A stretch of 64,000 nt of DNA from CAVSUB01 sp963816725 (GCA_963816725.1 CAWFMC010000004.1:62001-126000); one strand, 5' to 3'; shown: positions 1-9,811, counted from the stretch's first letter. Notes: generated from the sequence alone by a model not told the origin. Numbers and translations are program-made.

Positions 1-119
1 TTCTCCTGGACGACCGCCTGCCAGATGAGATCGGTCTTCACCCGGCCGCCGAAGACCTCGTCTTTCAGCTCCAGGTCTCCGACCTTCTCGTTCTGCCCGT
101 TCACGACACTGAGTTGCAT
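1..119 (-). CDS. rplD: 50S ribosomal protein L4, N-terminal part (window edge)
   Basis: Only the first 39 codons are inside the window; the gene runs off the left edge. The visible N-terminus starts MQLSVVNGQNEKVGDLEL and continues through EVFGGRVKTDLIWQAVV, which is the recognisable start of bacterial L4 (23S rRNA-binding; in enterobacteria also autogenous regulator of the S10 operon). It lies 15 nt downstream of rplC, the normal S10-operon order rpsJ-rplC-rplD. The ATG at 117-119 is the only start that gives this N-terminus. Confidence 0.93.
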   Translation of the reverse strand, partial: MQLSVVNGQNEKVGDLELKDEVFGGRVKTDLIWQAVVQE

Positions 120-134
120 ATCAGCTTCCCGTAG

Positions 135-836
135 CTACTTCTTGGCCTTCTTGACGGCGGCGGCCTTGGACGGCTTCTCAGTCTGCCTCTGCGGCTCCGG
201 CTTGCGCGCAATGGCCCGGCGGACCACCACGTAGCTGCCCGGTGCCCCCGGCACCGCGCCGTGCACGACCAGCAGGTTGTTCTCGGCGTCGACCTGGACG
301 ATCTTGAGGTTGCGGACGGTCACCCGGTCGCCCCCCATCCGGCCCGCGGCGCGCATGCCCTTGACGACCCGCGACGGGTAAGACGAGGCGCCAATCGAGC
401 CGGGCGCGCGGTGGAACATCGACCCGTGGGTCGCGGCGCCGCCGGCGAAGTTGTGCCGCTTCATGACGCCCTGGAAACCCTTGCCGCGGCTGGTCCCAAT
501 CACGTCGACGCGGTCGCCGTTGTTGAACACGCCGGTGACCAGCACCGTCTCGCCGGCGGTCGGCGCCGCGTCTCCCTTGACCACCTTCACCTCGCGGCGC
601 ACGCGGGTCGGCGGCACGCCGGCCTTCTTGAAGTGCCCCTCGATCGGCTTGCCGACGCGCGCCGGACGCGCCTCGACCAGCCCGATCTGGACCGCTTCGT
701 AGCCGTCGCTGGCCGCGGCCTTCGCCTGGACCACCACGCACGGACCGGCCTTGATCACGGTGCCGGGGGTGACCGTGCCGTCCGGCGAGAACAGCTGCGT
801 CATCCCGACCTTCTTGCCGATGATGCCCGTGAGCAT
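135..836 (-). CDS. rplC: 50S ribosomal protein L3
   Basis: This 233-residue protein begins MLTGIIGKKVGMTQLF, the classic L3 start, and contains the GKGFQGVMKRHNF and THGSMFHRAPGSIG segments of the loop that reaches the peptidyl-transferase centre. L3 nucleates assembly of the large subunit. The ATG at 834-836 overlaps the rpsJ stop (TAATG, one shared base), so translation is probably coupled; an upstream in-frame start would read antisense-like sequence through rpsJ and is rejected. The C-terminus carries a Lys/Ala-rich tail (SKAAAVKKAKK) longer than in E. coli L3 (209 residues). Confidence 0.96.
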   Translation of the reverse strand: MLTGIIGKKVGMTQLFSPDGTVTPGTVIKAGPCVVVQAKAAASDGYEAVQIGLVEARPARVGKPIEGHFKKAGVPPTRVRREVKVVKGDAAPTAGETVLVTGVFNNGDRVDVIGTSRGKGFQGVMKRHNFAGGAATHGSMFHRAPGSIGASSYPSRVVKGMRAAGRMGGDRVTVRNLKIVQVDAENNLLVVHGAVPGAPGSYVVVRRAIARKPEPQRQTEKPSKAAAVKKAKK

Positions 837-1171
837 TACTTGTGTTCCTTCCCGAACGCCTTGATCTCGACGTCCACGCCGGCCGGCAGATCCAGCTTCA
901 TCAGCGCGTCCACGGTCTGCGGCGTCGGCTCGAAGATGTCGATCAGCCGCTTGTGGGTGCGCAGCTCGAACTGCTCCCGCGACTTCTTGTCGACGTGCGG
1001 CGAGCGCAGCACCGTCCACTTGTTCTTCTCGGTCGGCAGCGGGATCGGCCCCGCCAGCCGTGCGCCGGTCCGCCGCGCGGTGTCCACGATCTCGGTGGTG
1101 GACTGATCCAGCACGCGGCTGTCGTAGGCCTTCAGGCGGATCCGAATCTTGTCGCTGAACGATGTAGCCAT
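836..1171 (-). CDS. rpsJ: 30S ribosomal protein S10
   Basis: The 111-residue product contains the S10 hallmarks IRIRLKAYDSRVLDQS, GPIPLPTEKNKWTVLRSPH and VDKKSREQFELRTHKR. S10 sits in the 30S head and, as NusE, joins antitermination complexes. It is the first gene of the S10 operon and lies 170 nt downstream of fusA on the same strand; that gap holds an inverted 9-mer array instead of the usual tuf gene. The ribosome-binding site is modest (AAGAAGAGA before the ATG). Confidence 0.97.
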   Translation of the reverse strand: MATSFSDKIRIRLKAYDSRVLDQSTTEIVDTARRTGARLAGPIPLPTEKNKWTVLRSPHVDKKSREQFELRTHKRLIDIFEPTPQTVDALMKLDLPAGVDVEIKAFGKEHK

Positions 1172-1195
1172 AGTCTCTTCTTCGCTTACCGGTTC

Positions 1196-1341
1196 ATGAG
1201 GTGCATGGGGTTCATGCGGTTCATGAGGTCGGGTTCAGGGTTCAACGTCCGGGTTCAGCGTTCGGTTCCTGGTTGGTTCGAGATGCGGTCGAACCACTGA
1301 ACCTCGAACCCAACCCCATGAACCGCATGAACCCCATGAAC
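1196..1341. repeat. Inverted 9-mer array (GGTTCATGN) in the fusA-rpsJ gap
   Basis: Bases 1196-1230 carry about four tandem units of GGTTCATGN, and 1310-1342 carry the reverse complement NCATGAACC three times. Between them lie looser GGTTC-containing units. The two blocks could pair into a long hairpin. The block next to fusA begins immediately at its TAG stop codon. No protein-coding sequence is visible in this 170-nt gap. Confidence 0.8.
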
Positions 1342-3459
<2,118 letters not shown>

Positions 3460-3469
3460 TGTCTACGCT

Positions 3470-3500
3470 GCTTCCAGCTTCCCGCTTCCAGCTTCCCGCC
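3470..3500. repeat. Heptamer array GCTTCCA/GCTTCCC between rpsG and fusA
   Basis: On the plus strand four consecutive 7-bp units read GCTTCCA, GCTTCCC, GCTTCCA, GCTTCCC. On the transcribed (minus) strand this is GGAAGCT/GGGAAGC. The array starts about 11 nt upstream of the fusA start codon, inside the str operon transcript. Confidence 0.85.
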
Positions 3501-3554
3501 CCGTCCGTCGCCTCCCAGCGGCAGCCCGGAGCTGAACGCGCTGAGCGCAGGGTC

Positions 3555-4028
3555 TTACCAGCGATAATGCGCGAACGCCTTGTTGGCCTCGGCCATCCGG
3601 TGCGTGTCTTCCCGCTTCTTCACCGCGCCGCCGCGCAGGTTGGCCGCGTCCATCAGCTCGTTCGCCAGCTTCTCCTGCATCGTCTTGCCGTCGCCGCGGG
3701 CGCGGGCGTAGCCCACGAGCCAACGAATGCTGAGCGACAGGCGGCGATTCGGGTTCACCTCGACCGGGACCTGGTAGTTCGAGCCGCCGACCCGGCGCGA
3801 CTTGACCTCGAGCGCGGGCTTGACGTTCTCGACCGCCTTCTTGAAGACCTTGAGCGGATCGTCGCCGGTCTTCTCCTGGATCGAGGAGAGGCTGCTGTAC
3901 ATGATCCGCTCGGCGGTGCTGCGCTTGCCGTCCCGCATCAGCGTGCTGATGAACTTGGTGACCAGCGAGCTGCTGTAGAGCGGATCGAGCGGCGGTTCGC
4001 GCTTCGGGATTTCTCTGCGTCTTGGCAT
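3555..4028 (-). CDS. rpsG: 30S ribosomal protein S7
   Basis: The 157-residue protein carries S7 signatures: MPRRREIPKREPPLDPLY at the N-terminus, the RRVGGSNYQVPVEV segment and the C-terminal NKAFAHYRW. S7 nucleates assembly of the 30S head. Length matches the family. It lies between rpsL (35 nt upstream) and fusA (95 nt downstream) on one transcript. Confidence 0.98.
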   Translation of the reverse strand: MPRRREIPKREPPLDPLYSSSLVTKFISTLMRDGKRSTAERIMYSSLSSIQEKTGDDPLKVFKKAVENVKPALEVKSRRVGGSNYQVPVEVNPNRRLSLSIRWLVGYARARGDGKTMQEKLANELMDAANLRGGAVKKREDTHRMAEANKAFAHYRW

Positions 4029-4030
4029 AA

Positions 4031-4064
4031 ATCAGTTTCCAGCTTCCAGCTGCCGGCTTCCAGC
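4031..4064. repeat. Heptamer array between rpsL and rpsG
   Basis: Plus-strand units TTCCAGC, TTCCAGC, TGCCGGC, TTCCAGC run up to the rpsL stop codon; on the coding strand the array begins as the TAG stop is read (TAG-CTGGAAG). It fills almost the whole 35-nt gap and abuts the rpsG start codon on the other side. Confidence 0.85.
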
Positions 4065-4438
4065 TAGGACTTGGGGCGCTTGGCGCCGTACTTCGAGCGT
4101 CCCTGCTTGCGGCCCTGCACGCCCACCGCGTCGAGCGTGCCGCGGACGACGTGATAGCGCACGCCGGGGAGATCCTTGACGCGGCCGCCGCGGATGAGCA
4201 CCAGCGAGTGCTCCTGCAGGTTGTGGCCGACACCCGGGATGTAGGTGGTGACCTCGATCCCGTTGGTCAGGCGCACGCGCGCGACCTTGCGCAGCGCCGA
4301 GTTCGGCTTCTTCGGGGTCTGCGTGAAGACCCGGACGCAGACGCCGCGCTTCTGCGGGCTGTCCTGCAGCGCGGGACTCTTCGTCTTCGTGAGCACCTTG
4401 TCGCGGCCCTGTCGAACCAACTGGCTGATCGTCGGCAC
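4064..4438 (-). CDS. rpsL: 30S ribosomal protein S12
   Basis: The start is the GTG at 4436-4438, giving a 124-residue protein beginning (V/M)PTISQLVRQGRDKV, preceded by GGAG five nt upstream. Family hallmarks are TPKKPNSALRKVARVRLTNG (decoding-centre loop with the streptomycin-related lysine pair) and PGVGHNLQEHSLVLIRGG. Upstream in-frame ATGs would add about 41 residues unlike any S12 and are rejected. The lysines linked to streptomycin sensitivity look wild type. First gene of the str operon here. Confidence 0.97.
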   Translation of the reverse strand: MPTISQLVRQGRDKVLTKTKSPALQDSPQKRGVCVRVFTQTPKKPNSALRKVARVRLTNGIEVTTYIPGVGHNLQEHSLVLIRGGRVKDLPGVRYHVVRGTLDAVGVQGRKQGRSKYGAKRPKS

Positions 4439-4885
4439 AAGCACTCCACACGCGCGGATGACCGCGCATGATCCAACCCCGGAATCCCTGACCGATCGAG
4501 ACACCCTCGACCAGGCACAGGCCCGGATGACGTTCGTGGCTCCAGGCCTAGGGGACCGCAATGCGGCCCGGCACCTGGGGCTGACTTACCCTATAAAGTT
4601 TGTGTGTCTGCGCCCTGACGGGCGGAGGCGGTCACATGCGCGCGAAGGCGGTGCCGCTTTATGGAGTTGGCCCCAGATAGGGTGTCCCGGGGCCGACCAG
4701 AACCTTGCAACTATAGATCACCCAGTTCCGCGGGATCAAGCCCCAACCGATCGCCTGTCCGATTCGTGAAAAAAATGGCACTCGTTGACGCAGGATGGGT
4801 AGCGACGAGGCAGGGACGGTAGCAGCCGGGCCATCCGGCGCGAGAACGGCCGAGGCCGGCTGAGCCGGCCCCGGCGGTGAGGAGG
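4439..4885. other. Leader/promoter region of the str operon
   Basis: This 447-nt gap separates rpsL from the csbD 3' end. It has a candidate promoter at 4710-4739 pointing toward rpsL, which would leave a leader of about 265 nt, and a small hairpin GCCC-TGAC-GGGC near 4612-4623. No protein-like reading frame is convincing. A long leader could host autogenous control, but no known regulator-binding structure is recognised. Confidence 0.4.
4710..4739 (-). promoter_or_regulatory. Candidate sigma-70 promoter for the str operon
   Basis: On the minus strand the -35 box TTGATC (4734-4739) is followed after 18 nt by the -10 box TATAGT (4710-4715). This is 4/6 and 5/6 to consensus. The same TTGATC with an 18-nt spacer is seen before cutC. 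It points to rpsL and no other promoter-like sequence in the gap is as good. Confidence 0.5.
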
Positions 4886-5089
4886 TTACCGCTTGACCTT
4901 GTCGCCGAGGTCCTCGATCGCTTCCCCGACCTTCCGGCGGGCCGTCCCGAAGCCCTCTTGGACGTTGCCGGACGCCTCGTCTGCTACGCCTTCGCCGTGC
5001 AGGTCGGCGTTGTCGGTCAAATCGCCGGCCGCCTGCTTGATCTTGCCCTTGATCTGGTCGCCCTTGCCTTCGATTTCGTCGCGGTTCAT
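4886..5089 (-). CDS. CsbD family stress-response protein
   Basis: This 67-residue acidic-basic, helix-forming protein starts MNRDEIEGKGDQIKGKIKQA and continues AAGDLTDNADLHGEG, the CsbD pattern; in Bacillus this family belongs to the general stress regulon, and its molecular role is unknown. Start choice is firm: an AAAGGAGG ribosome-binding site lies 8 nt upstream of the ATG at 5087-5089. A longer in-frame start at 5161 would read through that site and is rejected. Confidence 0.9.
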   Translation of the reverse strand: MNRDEIEGKGDQIKGKIKQAAGDLTDNADLHGEGVADEASGNVQEGFGTARRKVGEAIEDLGDKVKR

Positions 5090-5180
5090 GGCCCTAGCCT
5101 CCTTTGGCGGGCTCGCCTTAGCGGGCCCATGCCGAAACACAGTTTCAAGAAGCGGGCCCACGAGCTTCGCAGAAGGGACC

Positions 5181-5215
5181 GGGGACTGGGGACTGGGGAC
5201 TGGGGACTGGGGACC
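5181..5215 (+). repeat. GGGGACT heptamer array (quadruplex-capable)
   Basis: Five consecutive 7-bp units, GGGGACT four times then GGGGACC. Each unit has a run of four G separated by three bases, which satisfies the canonical intramolecular G-quadruplex pattern. The reverse complement is the heptamer CCCCAGT, the same unit reported as STRR1 in cyanobacteria. Confidence 0.9.
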
Positions 5216-5219
5216 AGGG

Positions 5220-5287
5220 GGTTCAACGTTCCAGGTTCAGGGGTTCAAGGTTCATGTTCAAGGTTCTGGTTCAACGTTCAAGGTTGA
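5220..5287 (+). repeat. GGTTCAA-type degenerate heptamer array
   Basis: About nine GTTCA-containing units follow the GGGGACT array, spaced mostly at multiples of 7 bp with point changes (GTTCAAC, GTTCCAG, GTTCAGG, GTTCAAG, GTTCATG). It is a second, unrelated unit placed directly beside the first. Confidence 0.7.
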
Positions 5288-5370
5288 GTTCCAGCTCGCA
5301 ACGTCTAGGTGAAGGGTGCGCCGCCGCAAGGTTGAGCTTGTTGAGCAAGCAAGGCGCCGGATCCCTGGTC

Positions 5371-5406
5371 CTCCGAGTCCCGAGTCCCGAGTCCCGGGTC
5401 TATACT
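5371..5406 (+). promoter_or_regulatory. CCCGAGT heptamers running into a TATACT -10 box
   Basis: Three CCCGAGT units plus a CCCGGGT occupy the place where a -35 box would sit; they are followed by TATACT at 5401-5406 (5/6 to TATAAT). The ATG at 5412 begins only 5 nt after the hexamer, so transcription would start at or next to the A of the ATG, giving a leaderless message. Confidence 0.5.
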
Positions 5407-5411
5407 CCCCC

Positions 5412-5775
5412 ATGCCCCGACTCATCGCTGCGCCAACCGTGATCCAGGCGGCAGGGCAACAAGCCCAAGCGTATCGAGGAATTCGCCGGCCGCGTCAACT
5501 CGGGTGATGAGAGCGTGAGCGTGGCGAAAATGACGTCACCTTCGGGATGGGTCGAGCCCGGCCAGCGGCCGGAGTTCCAGGAGATCACCGTCGTGCTCCG
5601 GGGCATGGTCAAAGTCGAACACCAGGGCGGAGCCCTCGAAGTCCGCCAGGGTCAGGCGGTGGTCACGATGCCCGGGGAGTGGGTGCGCTACAGCACCCCG
5701 GAAGGCGACGGCGCCGAATACGTGGCCATCTGCCTGCCGGCCTTCTCGCCCGACACCGTCCACCGCGACGAGTAG
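5412..5775 (+). CDS. Small cupin-domain protein, interrupted by a +1 frameshift
   Basis: Read with one G removed from the GGG at 5454-5456, this is a continuous 120-residue protein: MPRLIAAPTVIQAAGNKP, KRIEEFAGRVNSGDESVSVA, then SPSGWVEPGQRPEFQEITVV and LRGMVKVEHQGG. As sequenced, the first frame stops at 5505-5507 and the second frame carries only the cupin barrel from residue about 36. The conserved cupin features are the VEPGQRPEFQE strand and the PGEWVRYSTP turn. Substrate is unknown; such single-domain cupins are often sugar- or small-acid-binding. An alpha/beta hydrolase begins 5 nt downstream, suggesting one transcript. Confidence 0.75.
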
Positions 5776-5780
5776 CCTGC

Positions 5781-6596
5781 TTGCCGACCATCGAGTCAGC
5801 CGGCGCGCGGCTGCACTACGACCGGGCCGGGTCGGGACCGCCGCTCCTCCTCGTGCAGGGTGTCGGCATCATCGGACGTGGCTGGCAGCCGCAGGTCGAC
5901 GGCCTCCGTGATCGGTTCACGGTCATCACCTTCGACAACCGCGGCATCGGGTCCAGTACCGCCGGCACCGGGCCGCTGTCGATCGAGGTGATGGCGCGCG
6001 ACGCGCTGGCGATCGCCGATGCCGAAGGCCTGACGCGCTTCCATCTCGCCGGACATTCGATGGGCGGCGTCATCGCCCAACAGATCGCGTTGGCCGCGCC
6101 CGAACGGGTCATCAGCCTCGCGCTCCTCTGCACCTTTCCGCGCGGCGCGGAAGCCACTCGCCTGACGTGGGCCGTGCTCGCTGCCGGACTCCGCACCCGC
6201 ATCGGAAGCCGACGCATGAGACGACGAGCGTTCGTCGATCTCGTGATGCCCCCGGCGACGCGCGGACACGAGGACGTCGACGCGCTGGCCGCCCGCCTCG
6301 CTCCGCTCTTCGGCCACGACCTCGCCGATCAGCCGGCCATCGTGATGACGCAGCTGCGCGCCATGGGCAAATTCGATGCGCTGGCGCGGCTGAAAGCGTT
6401 GGCCGGCATGGCCACACTGGTCGTGAGCGCCCGCTACGACGTCATCTCACGGCCCGCGCTGGGTCCGATCCTCGCGGCCGCCATTCCCGGCGCCCGCTTC
6501 GTCGAGATCGCCGACGCCGGACACGGCGTCACGATCCAGCGTGCGCCGGTGGTCAACGCCGCGCTCGTGGAGAACATTGCGCGCGCGCGCACATAG
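5781..6596 (+). CDS. Alpha/beta-fold hydrolase
   Basis: A 271-residue soluble hydrolase read from the TTG at 5781, five nt after the cupin stop. The oxyanion-hole region is LLLVQGVGIIGRGWQPQ, the nucleophile elbow is GHSMGG, the acid is in SARYDVI and the base is in DAGHGV, so the catalytic triad is complete. The cap region between 150 and 210 is Arg/Ala-rich. The family includes esterases, haloalkane dehalogenase-like enzymes and enol-lactone hydrolases; the substrate cannot be told. Heptamer repeats begin 5 nt after its stop. Confidence 0.85.
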   Translation: MPTIESAGARLHYDRAGSGPPLLLVQGVGIIGRGWQPQVDGLRDRFTVITFDNRGIGSSTAGTGPLSIEVMARDALAIADAEGLTRFHLAGHSMGGVIAQQIALAAPERVISLALLCTFPRGAEATRLTWAVLAAGLRTRIGSRRMRRRAFVDLVMPPATRGHEDVDALAARLAPLFGHDLADQPAIVMTQLRAMGKFDALARLKALAGMATLVVSARYDVISRPALGPILAAAIPGARFVEIADAGHGVTIQRAPVVNAALVENIARART

Positions 6597-6599
6597 CGG

Positions 6600-6850
6600 C
6601 CAGCTCCCAGCTTCCGGCTTCCAGCTGGTTCAGGCTCGCGCTCCGCTTCCCGCTTCCCGCTGGCCGACCCTAGCGTCTAGCGGCGCGGGGCTCGATTCAT
6701 CGGCACCGGAACTGGCGTGAGTCTTTTGGTGAGCAACTGCACCGGTGCAGGAGCTCAGCGCTGCAGGCTACGAAGGATCTGGACCTGTGGCCCGAACGAG
6801 GCTGCGCATCAAGAGCGCGGAAGCTGGAAGCGGGAAGCTGGAAGCGGAAG
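6600..6850. repeat. Facing GCTTCCN / GGAAGCN heptamer arrays
   Basis: The 254-nt gap after the hydrolase has GCTTCC-type heptamers at 6600-6660 and the complementary GGAAGCT/GGAAGCG heptamers at 6815-6850. The second block ends at the stop codon of the membrane protein on the other strand. The two blocks are complementary and could pair. Nothing gene-like lies between them. Confidence 0.8.
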
Positions 6851-7300
6851 TCACCGACTCTCCAAGTACGCCGCCTCCTCGAGGCATTGCATGTAGGCGG
6901 TGGTGGCGTGAGGGACGTCGATCTGGCCGGTTGACAGCCCGATATCCAGCGCCTCGAGCTTCGCGCGGCAGCTCTGGCCGCGGAACACCCGCTCCTCCAG
7001 GTTGTTCGATTTGAGCAACTGGGTCGCGACGGTCGCGACGAGCGAGCACAGCGCGGCGGCGCCGCACAACACCTGCCATCCGGGCGCGGTCAGGCCGAAC
7101 GCGCTCTTCACCCAGGCCACGAACGATTGCCCGCCGACGGCCGGCCCGGTCGTCAACATTGCCGCCAGCGCGCCGCCGATGATGCTGACGTTCAGCAGCC
7201 GGCGCTTGCGCGGGACGGTGCGGACGATCACCGCGTCGACCTCGGCCCGCTTGCGGCGAATCTGGGCGAGGAGATCCGTGGCGACGACGTCGGGTGTCAT
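6851..7300 (-). CDS. Membrane protein of unknown function
   Basis: A 149-residue protein starting MTPDVVATDLLAQIRRKRAE, preceded by GAGGTG. It has a basic cytoplasmic N-terminus and two likely membrane segments: residues about 36-55 (LLNVSIIGGALAAMLTTGPA) and about 75-100 (WQVLCGAAALCSLVATVATQ), then a charged C-terminal helix region. No family is recognised. A start at 7342 would add 14 residues but lacks a ribosome-binding site. Confidence 0.65.
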   Translation of the reverse strand: MTPDVVATDLLAQIRRKRAEVDAVIVRTVPRKRRLLNVSIIGGALAAMLTTGPAVGGQSFVAWVKSAFGLTAPGWQVLCGAAALCSLVATVATQLLKSNNLEERVFRGQSCRAKLEALDIGLSTGQIDVPHATTAYMQCLEEAAYLESR

Positions 7301-7422
7301 GACCACACCTCGTGACTCAATTCCTCGCCGCCGCGCCCGCACTCGTGCCGGCGGCCGGTGAAACAGTCGCCGTCCGCGTGGCCAGGAATGGGTGGATGCA
7401 CAGCCTCTCTCCCGGCGTCCGA

Positions 7423-7926
7423 TCAGCGACCGGTGAACGCGGCCTTGGCGAACAGTGCCGCCGGCAAGCCGACGCCGAACGCATGAATGAGCAGCCCGTT
7501 GACCAGCACCGCTCCGCCCGGGTGCGGACCGGAACCGATGGCTGACATCGGCACAACGATGTAGTTCATGACGAAGTAGGCGGCCAGGCCGAAGAGCGGT
7601 CCGGCGAGGAACGGACGGCGGTTCAGGATCGGCAGCGCGCGAACCACGCCGAAATACGTGGCCACGATCAGCAGCGCGATGACGAAGTGCAGCACCAGCC
7701 CGAGCGCGGCGGAACCCGTGCCGCCTTGGTACGAGGCGCGGCCGAGCACGCCCGCGGCAATGCTTTGCAGGATCCGCGACGGCGCGGCCCCACGGAGCCC
7801 GAAAAAGACGAGCGCGTCGAGCAAATCCAGCACGCCCGCGGTGAGGCCGCCGAGCAGCAGGGCCCGGCCGACCGGCAGCCGCCCCGCACGACGCGACTCG
7901 AGTGTTCCGGGCGCTGCAGCGGCCAT
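7423..7926 (-). CDS. Four-helix integral membrane protein of unknown function
   Basis: This 167-residue protein begins MAAAAPGTLESRRAGRLPVG after a GAGAGGGAG site. Four hydrophobic segments are visible (ALLLGGLTAGVLDLLDALVF; the segment around LGLVLHFVIALLIVATYFGV; FLAGPLFGLAAYFVMNYIVV; the C-terminal LVNGLLIHAFGVGLPAALFA). The layout resembles small uncharacterised YagU/DUF-type inner-membrane proteins. Divergent from nadE, whose start is 130 nt away. Confidence 0.7.
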   Translation of the reverse strand: MAAAAPGTLESRRAGRLPVGRALLLGGLTAGVLDLLDALVFFGLRGAAPSRILQSIAAGVLGRASYQGGTGSAALGLVLHFVIALLIVATYFGVVRALPILNRRPFLAGPLFGLAAYFVMNYIVVPMSAIGSGPHPGGAVLVNGLLIHAFGVGLPAALFAKAAFTGR

Positions 7927-8055
7927 CGATCTCCCTCTCTGCCGTGACGCTGACGCCAGCCCGGGGCGCGTGATGGCGCCAGCGTCCGCTCGAGCAGGTT
8001 CCGGCATTCTACGCCGTGAGGCCTGCGCCGGCTGCGATACGATCGTCCCAGCCGC

Positions 8056-9789
8056 ATGCGCATCGCTCTCGCCCAGCTCAATCCAGTCAGCGGAGACATC
8101 GACGGCAACACCCGGGCGCTGATTGAGGCCATCGGCGAGGCCAAGGCGAGAGGCGCCGATGTCGTCGTGTCGCCGGAGATGGTCCTCCCCGGCTACTGCA
8201 TCGGCGACCTGATCGAGGACCGCGGGTTTCTCGAGGCAAACGAGCGGGCGATGCAACGGGTCGCCGAGGCCTCGACCGGCATCACCGCGGTCGCCGGATT
8301 CATCGACTGCGACTACTCGGCGCGCAGCGACACCGGCACGGTGCGGAAGTACAACGCGGCCGCGGTGGTCCGCGACGGCCGGGTCCTCCAGCGCGCCCGC
8401 AAGACGCTCCTCCCCAACTACCGCTACTTCGACGATCGGCGGTTCTTCACGCCAGCCGATCGGCGTGAAGCGGTCGACGTCCAGACGGCCGAGGGGCCGG
8501 CCCGGGTCGGGGTCTCGATCTGCGAAGACATGTGGGATGCGTTCTACGCCGTCAAGCCGCTGCGCGAGCTTGCCGCCAAGGGCGCCGGGATCATCCTGAA
8601 TCTCAACGCCTCACCGTTCTATCCCGGCAAGCGGCACGAGCGGGACGCACTGATCCGCCGGCACATCGAAGAGGTGCGCCGGCCGGTGGTCTACGTCAAC
8701 ACCGCGGGCGCGGCGGACAACGGCAAGAACATCATCCCGTTCGACGGCGAGAGCCTGGTCTACGACGAGCACGCCCGGCTCATCGCGATCGGCAAGCAGT
8801 TCGCCGAAGACCTGCTCATCGTCGACTTCGACGGGCAACCCAAGCCGGCGCTCGACCTGCCGCCGATCGATCGCGATCGCGAGCTCTACGACGCGCTCCA
8901 GATGGCGCTCGTCGACTACATGCGCAAGACCGGATTCACGCGCGCGACAGTGGCCGTGTCCGGCGGCATCGATTCGGCGCTCGCCCTGGCGATCGCGGTG
9001 GACGCGCTCGGCGCCGGGCAGGTCAACGCGTTCAACATGCCGACGCGCCACAACACCGGCACCACCCGCGCGATTGCCGAGCGTCTGGCCGCCGCGTGCG
9101 GGGTGAGCTACGGCGTGATCCCCATCCAGTCGCTCAACGACGCGATCGTCTCCACGTTCGAAGAACACGCTCACCCCGTCGCGCGCAGCCTGACCCGCGA
9201 GAACCTCCAGGCGCGCATCCGCGGCCTGCTCATGATGGCGGAGTCCAACGACACCGGGGCGCTGCTCATCTCCTGCGGCAACGAGACCGAGATCGCGCTC
9301 GGCTACGCCACGCTCTACGGCGACATGTGCGGCGGGATCTCGCTCATCGGCGATCTCTCGAAGACGGACGTCTACCGGCTGGCCCGCTACGTCAACCAGC
9401 GTCACGGCGACGAGCGCATCCCCGCCGAGACCTTCGACATCGTCCCGTCCGCGGAGTTGGCGGACAACCAATACGATCCGTTCGATTACGCCGTCGTCTC
9501 GCCAATCGTCGGCGAGCTGGTCGAGCGGCGGATGAGCGCCGGCGAGCTGGTCAGCCGCTTCGACAACCGCGAACTCGATCCCGCCCGCTTCCTGCCCGAC
9601 GCCGAGGGCCGCACGGTCTACGACAAGCACACCACCGCCACCTTCGCCCGCATCGTCGACGATTGCGCCACCCGCATCCGCCGCTCCGTCTACAAGCGCC
9701 TCCAGGGTCCACCCATCGTCGCCGTCTCCGAGCGTGCGTTCGGGTTCGATTTGAGGGAGACGATCATTAATGGGTTCAAGGGTTCATGA
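8056..9789 (+). CDS. nadE: Glutamine-dependent NAD+ synthetase
   Basis: The 577-residue enzyme makes NAD+ from nicotinate adenine dinucleotide, ATP and glutamine. The N-terminal nitrilase-type glutaminase domain has its Glu (E41 in VVVSPEM), Lys (K116 in RKTLLPNYRYFD) and Cys (C156 in VSICEDMW). The C-terminal synthetase domain has the PP-loop SGGIDS at 302-307 and the SCGNETEIALGYATLYGD segment. The last residues (GFKGS) and the TGA stop are encoded by a GGTTC-type repeat shared with the convergent threonine aldolase, three nt away. Confidence 0.97.
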   Translation: MRIALAQLNPVSGDIDGNTRALIEAIGEAKARGADVVVSPEMVLPGYCIGDLIEDRGFLEANERAMQRVAEASTGITAVAGFIDCDYSARSDTGTVRKYNAAAVVRDGRVLQRARKTLLPNYRYFDDRRFFTPADRREAVDVQTAEGPARVGVSICEDMWDAFYAVKPLRELAAKGAGIILNLNASPFYPGKRHERDALIRRHIEEVRRPVVYVNTAGAADNGKNIIPFDGESLVYDEHARLIAIGKQFAEDLLIVDFDGQPKPALDLPPIDRDRELYDALQMALVDYMRKTGFTRATVAVSGGIDSALALAIAVDALGAGQVNAFNMPTRHNTGTTRAIAERLAAACGVSYGVIPIQSLNDAIVSTFEEHAHPVARSLTRENLQARIRGLLMMAESNDTGALLISCGNETEIALGYATLYGDMCGGISLIGDLSKTDVYRLARYVNQRHGDERIPAETFDIVPSAELADNQYDPFDYAVVSPIVGELVERRMSAGELVSRFDNRELDPARFLPDAEGRTVYDKHTTATFARIVDDCATRIRRSVYKRLQGPPIVAVSERAFGFDLRETIINGFKGS

Positions 9790-9811
9790 GGTTCACGAAC
9801 CCCATGAACCC
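9771..9811. repeat. Palindromic 9-mer repeat closing two convergent genes
   Basis: GGGTTCATG and its complement CATGAACCC face each other around a short centre, forming a near-perfect hairpin. The nadE stop (TGA 9787-9789) and the threonine aldolase stop (TGA, 9793-9795 on the minus strand) both fall inside it. It could act as a bidirectional terminator, though there is no T-tract. Confidence 0.8.

Larger units (their letters stand above)
5090..5411. other. Repeat-filled intergenic region between csbD and the cupin gene
   Basis: This 322-nt divergent gap is largely made of three tandem arrays: (GGGGACT) units at 5181-5215, GGTTCAA-type units at 5220-5287 and CCCGAGT units at 5371-5400. The last runs directly into a TATACT box ahead of the cupin start. 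No gene is visible. Confidence 0.7.

Noticed and set aside
4245..4769. Plus-strand open frame through rpsL and its leader.
   Set aside because: It is antisense to rpsL for half its length and shows no protein-like sequence in the leader.
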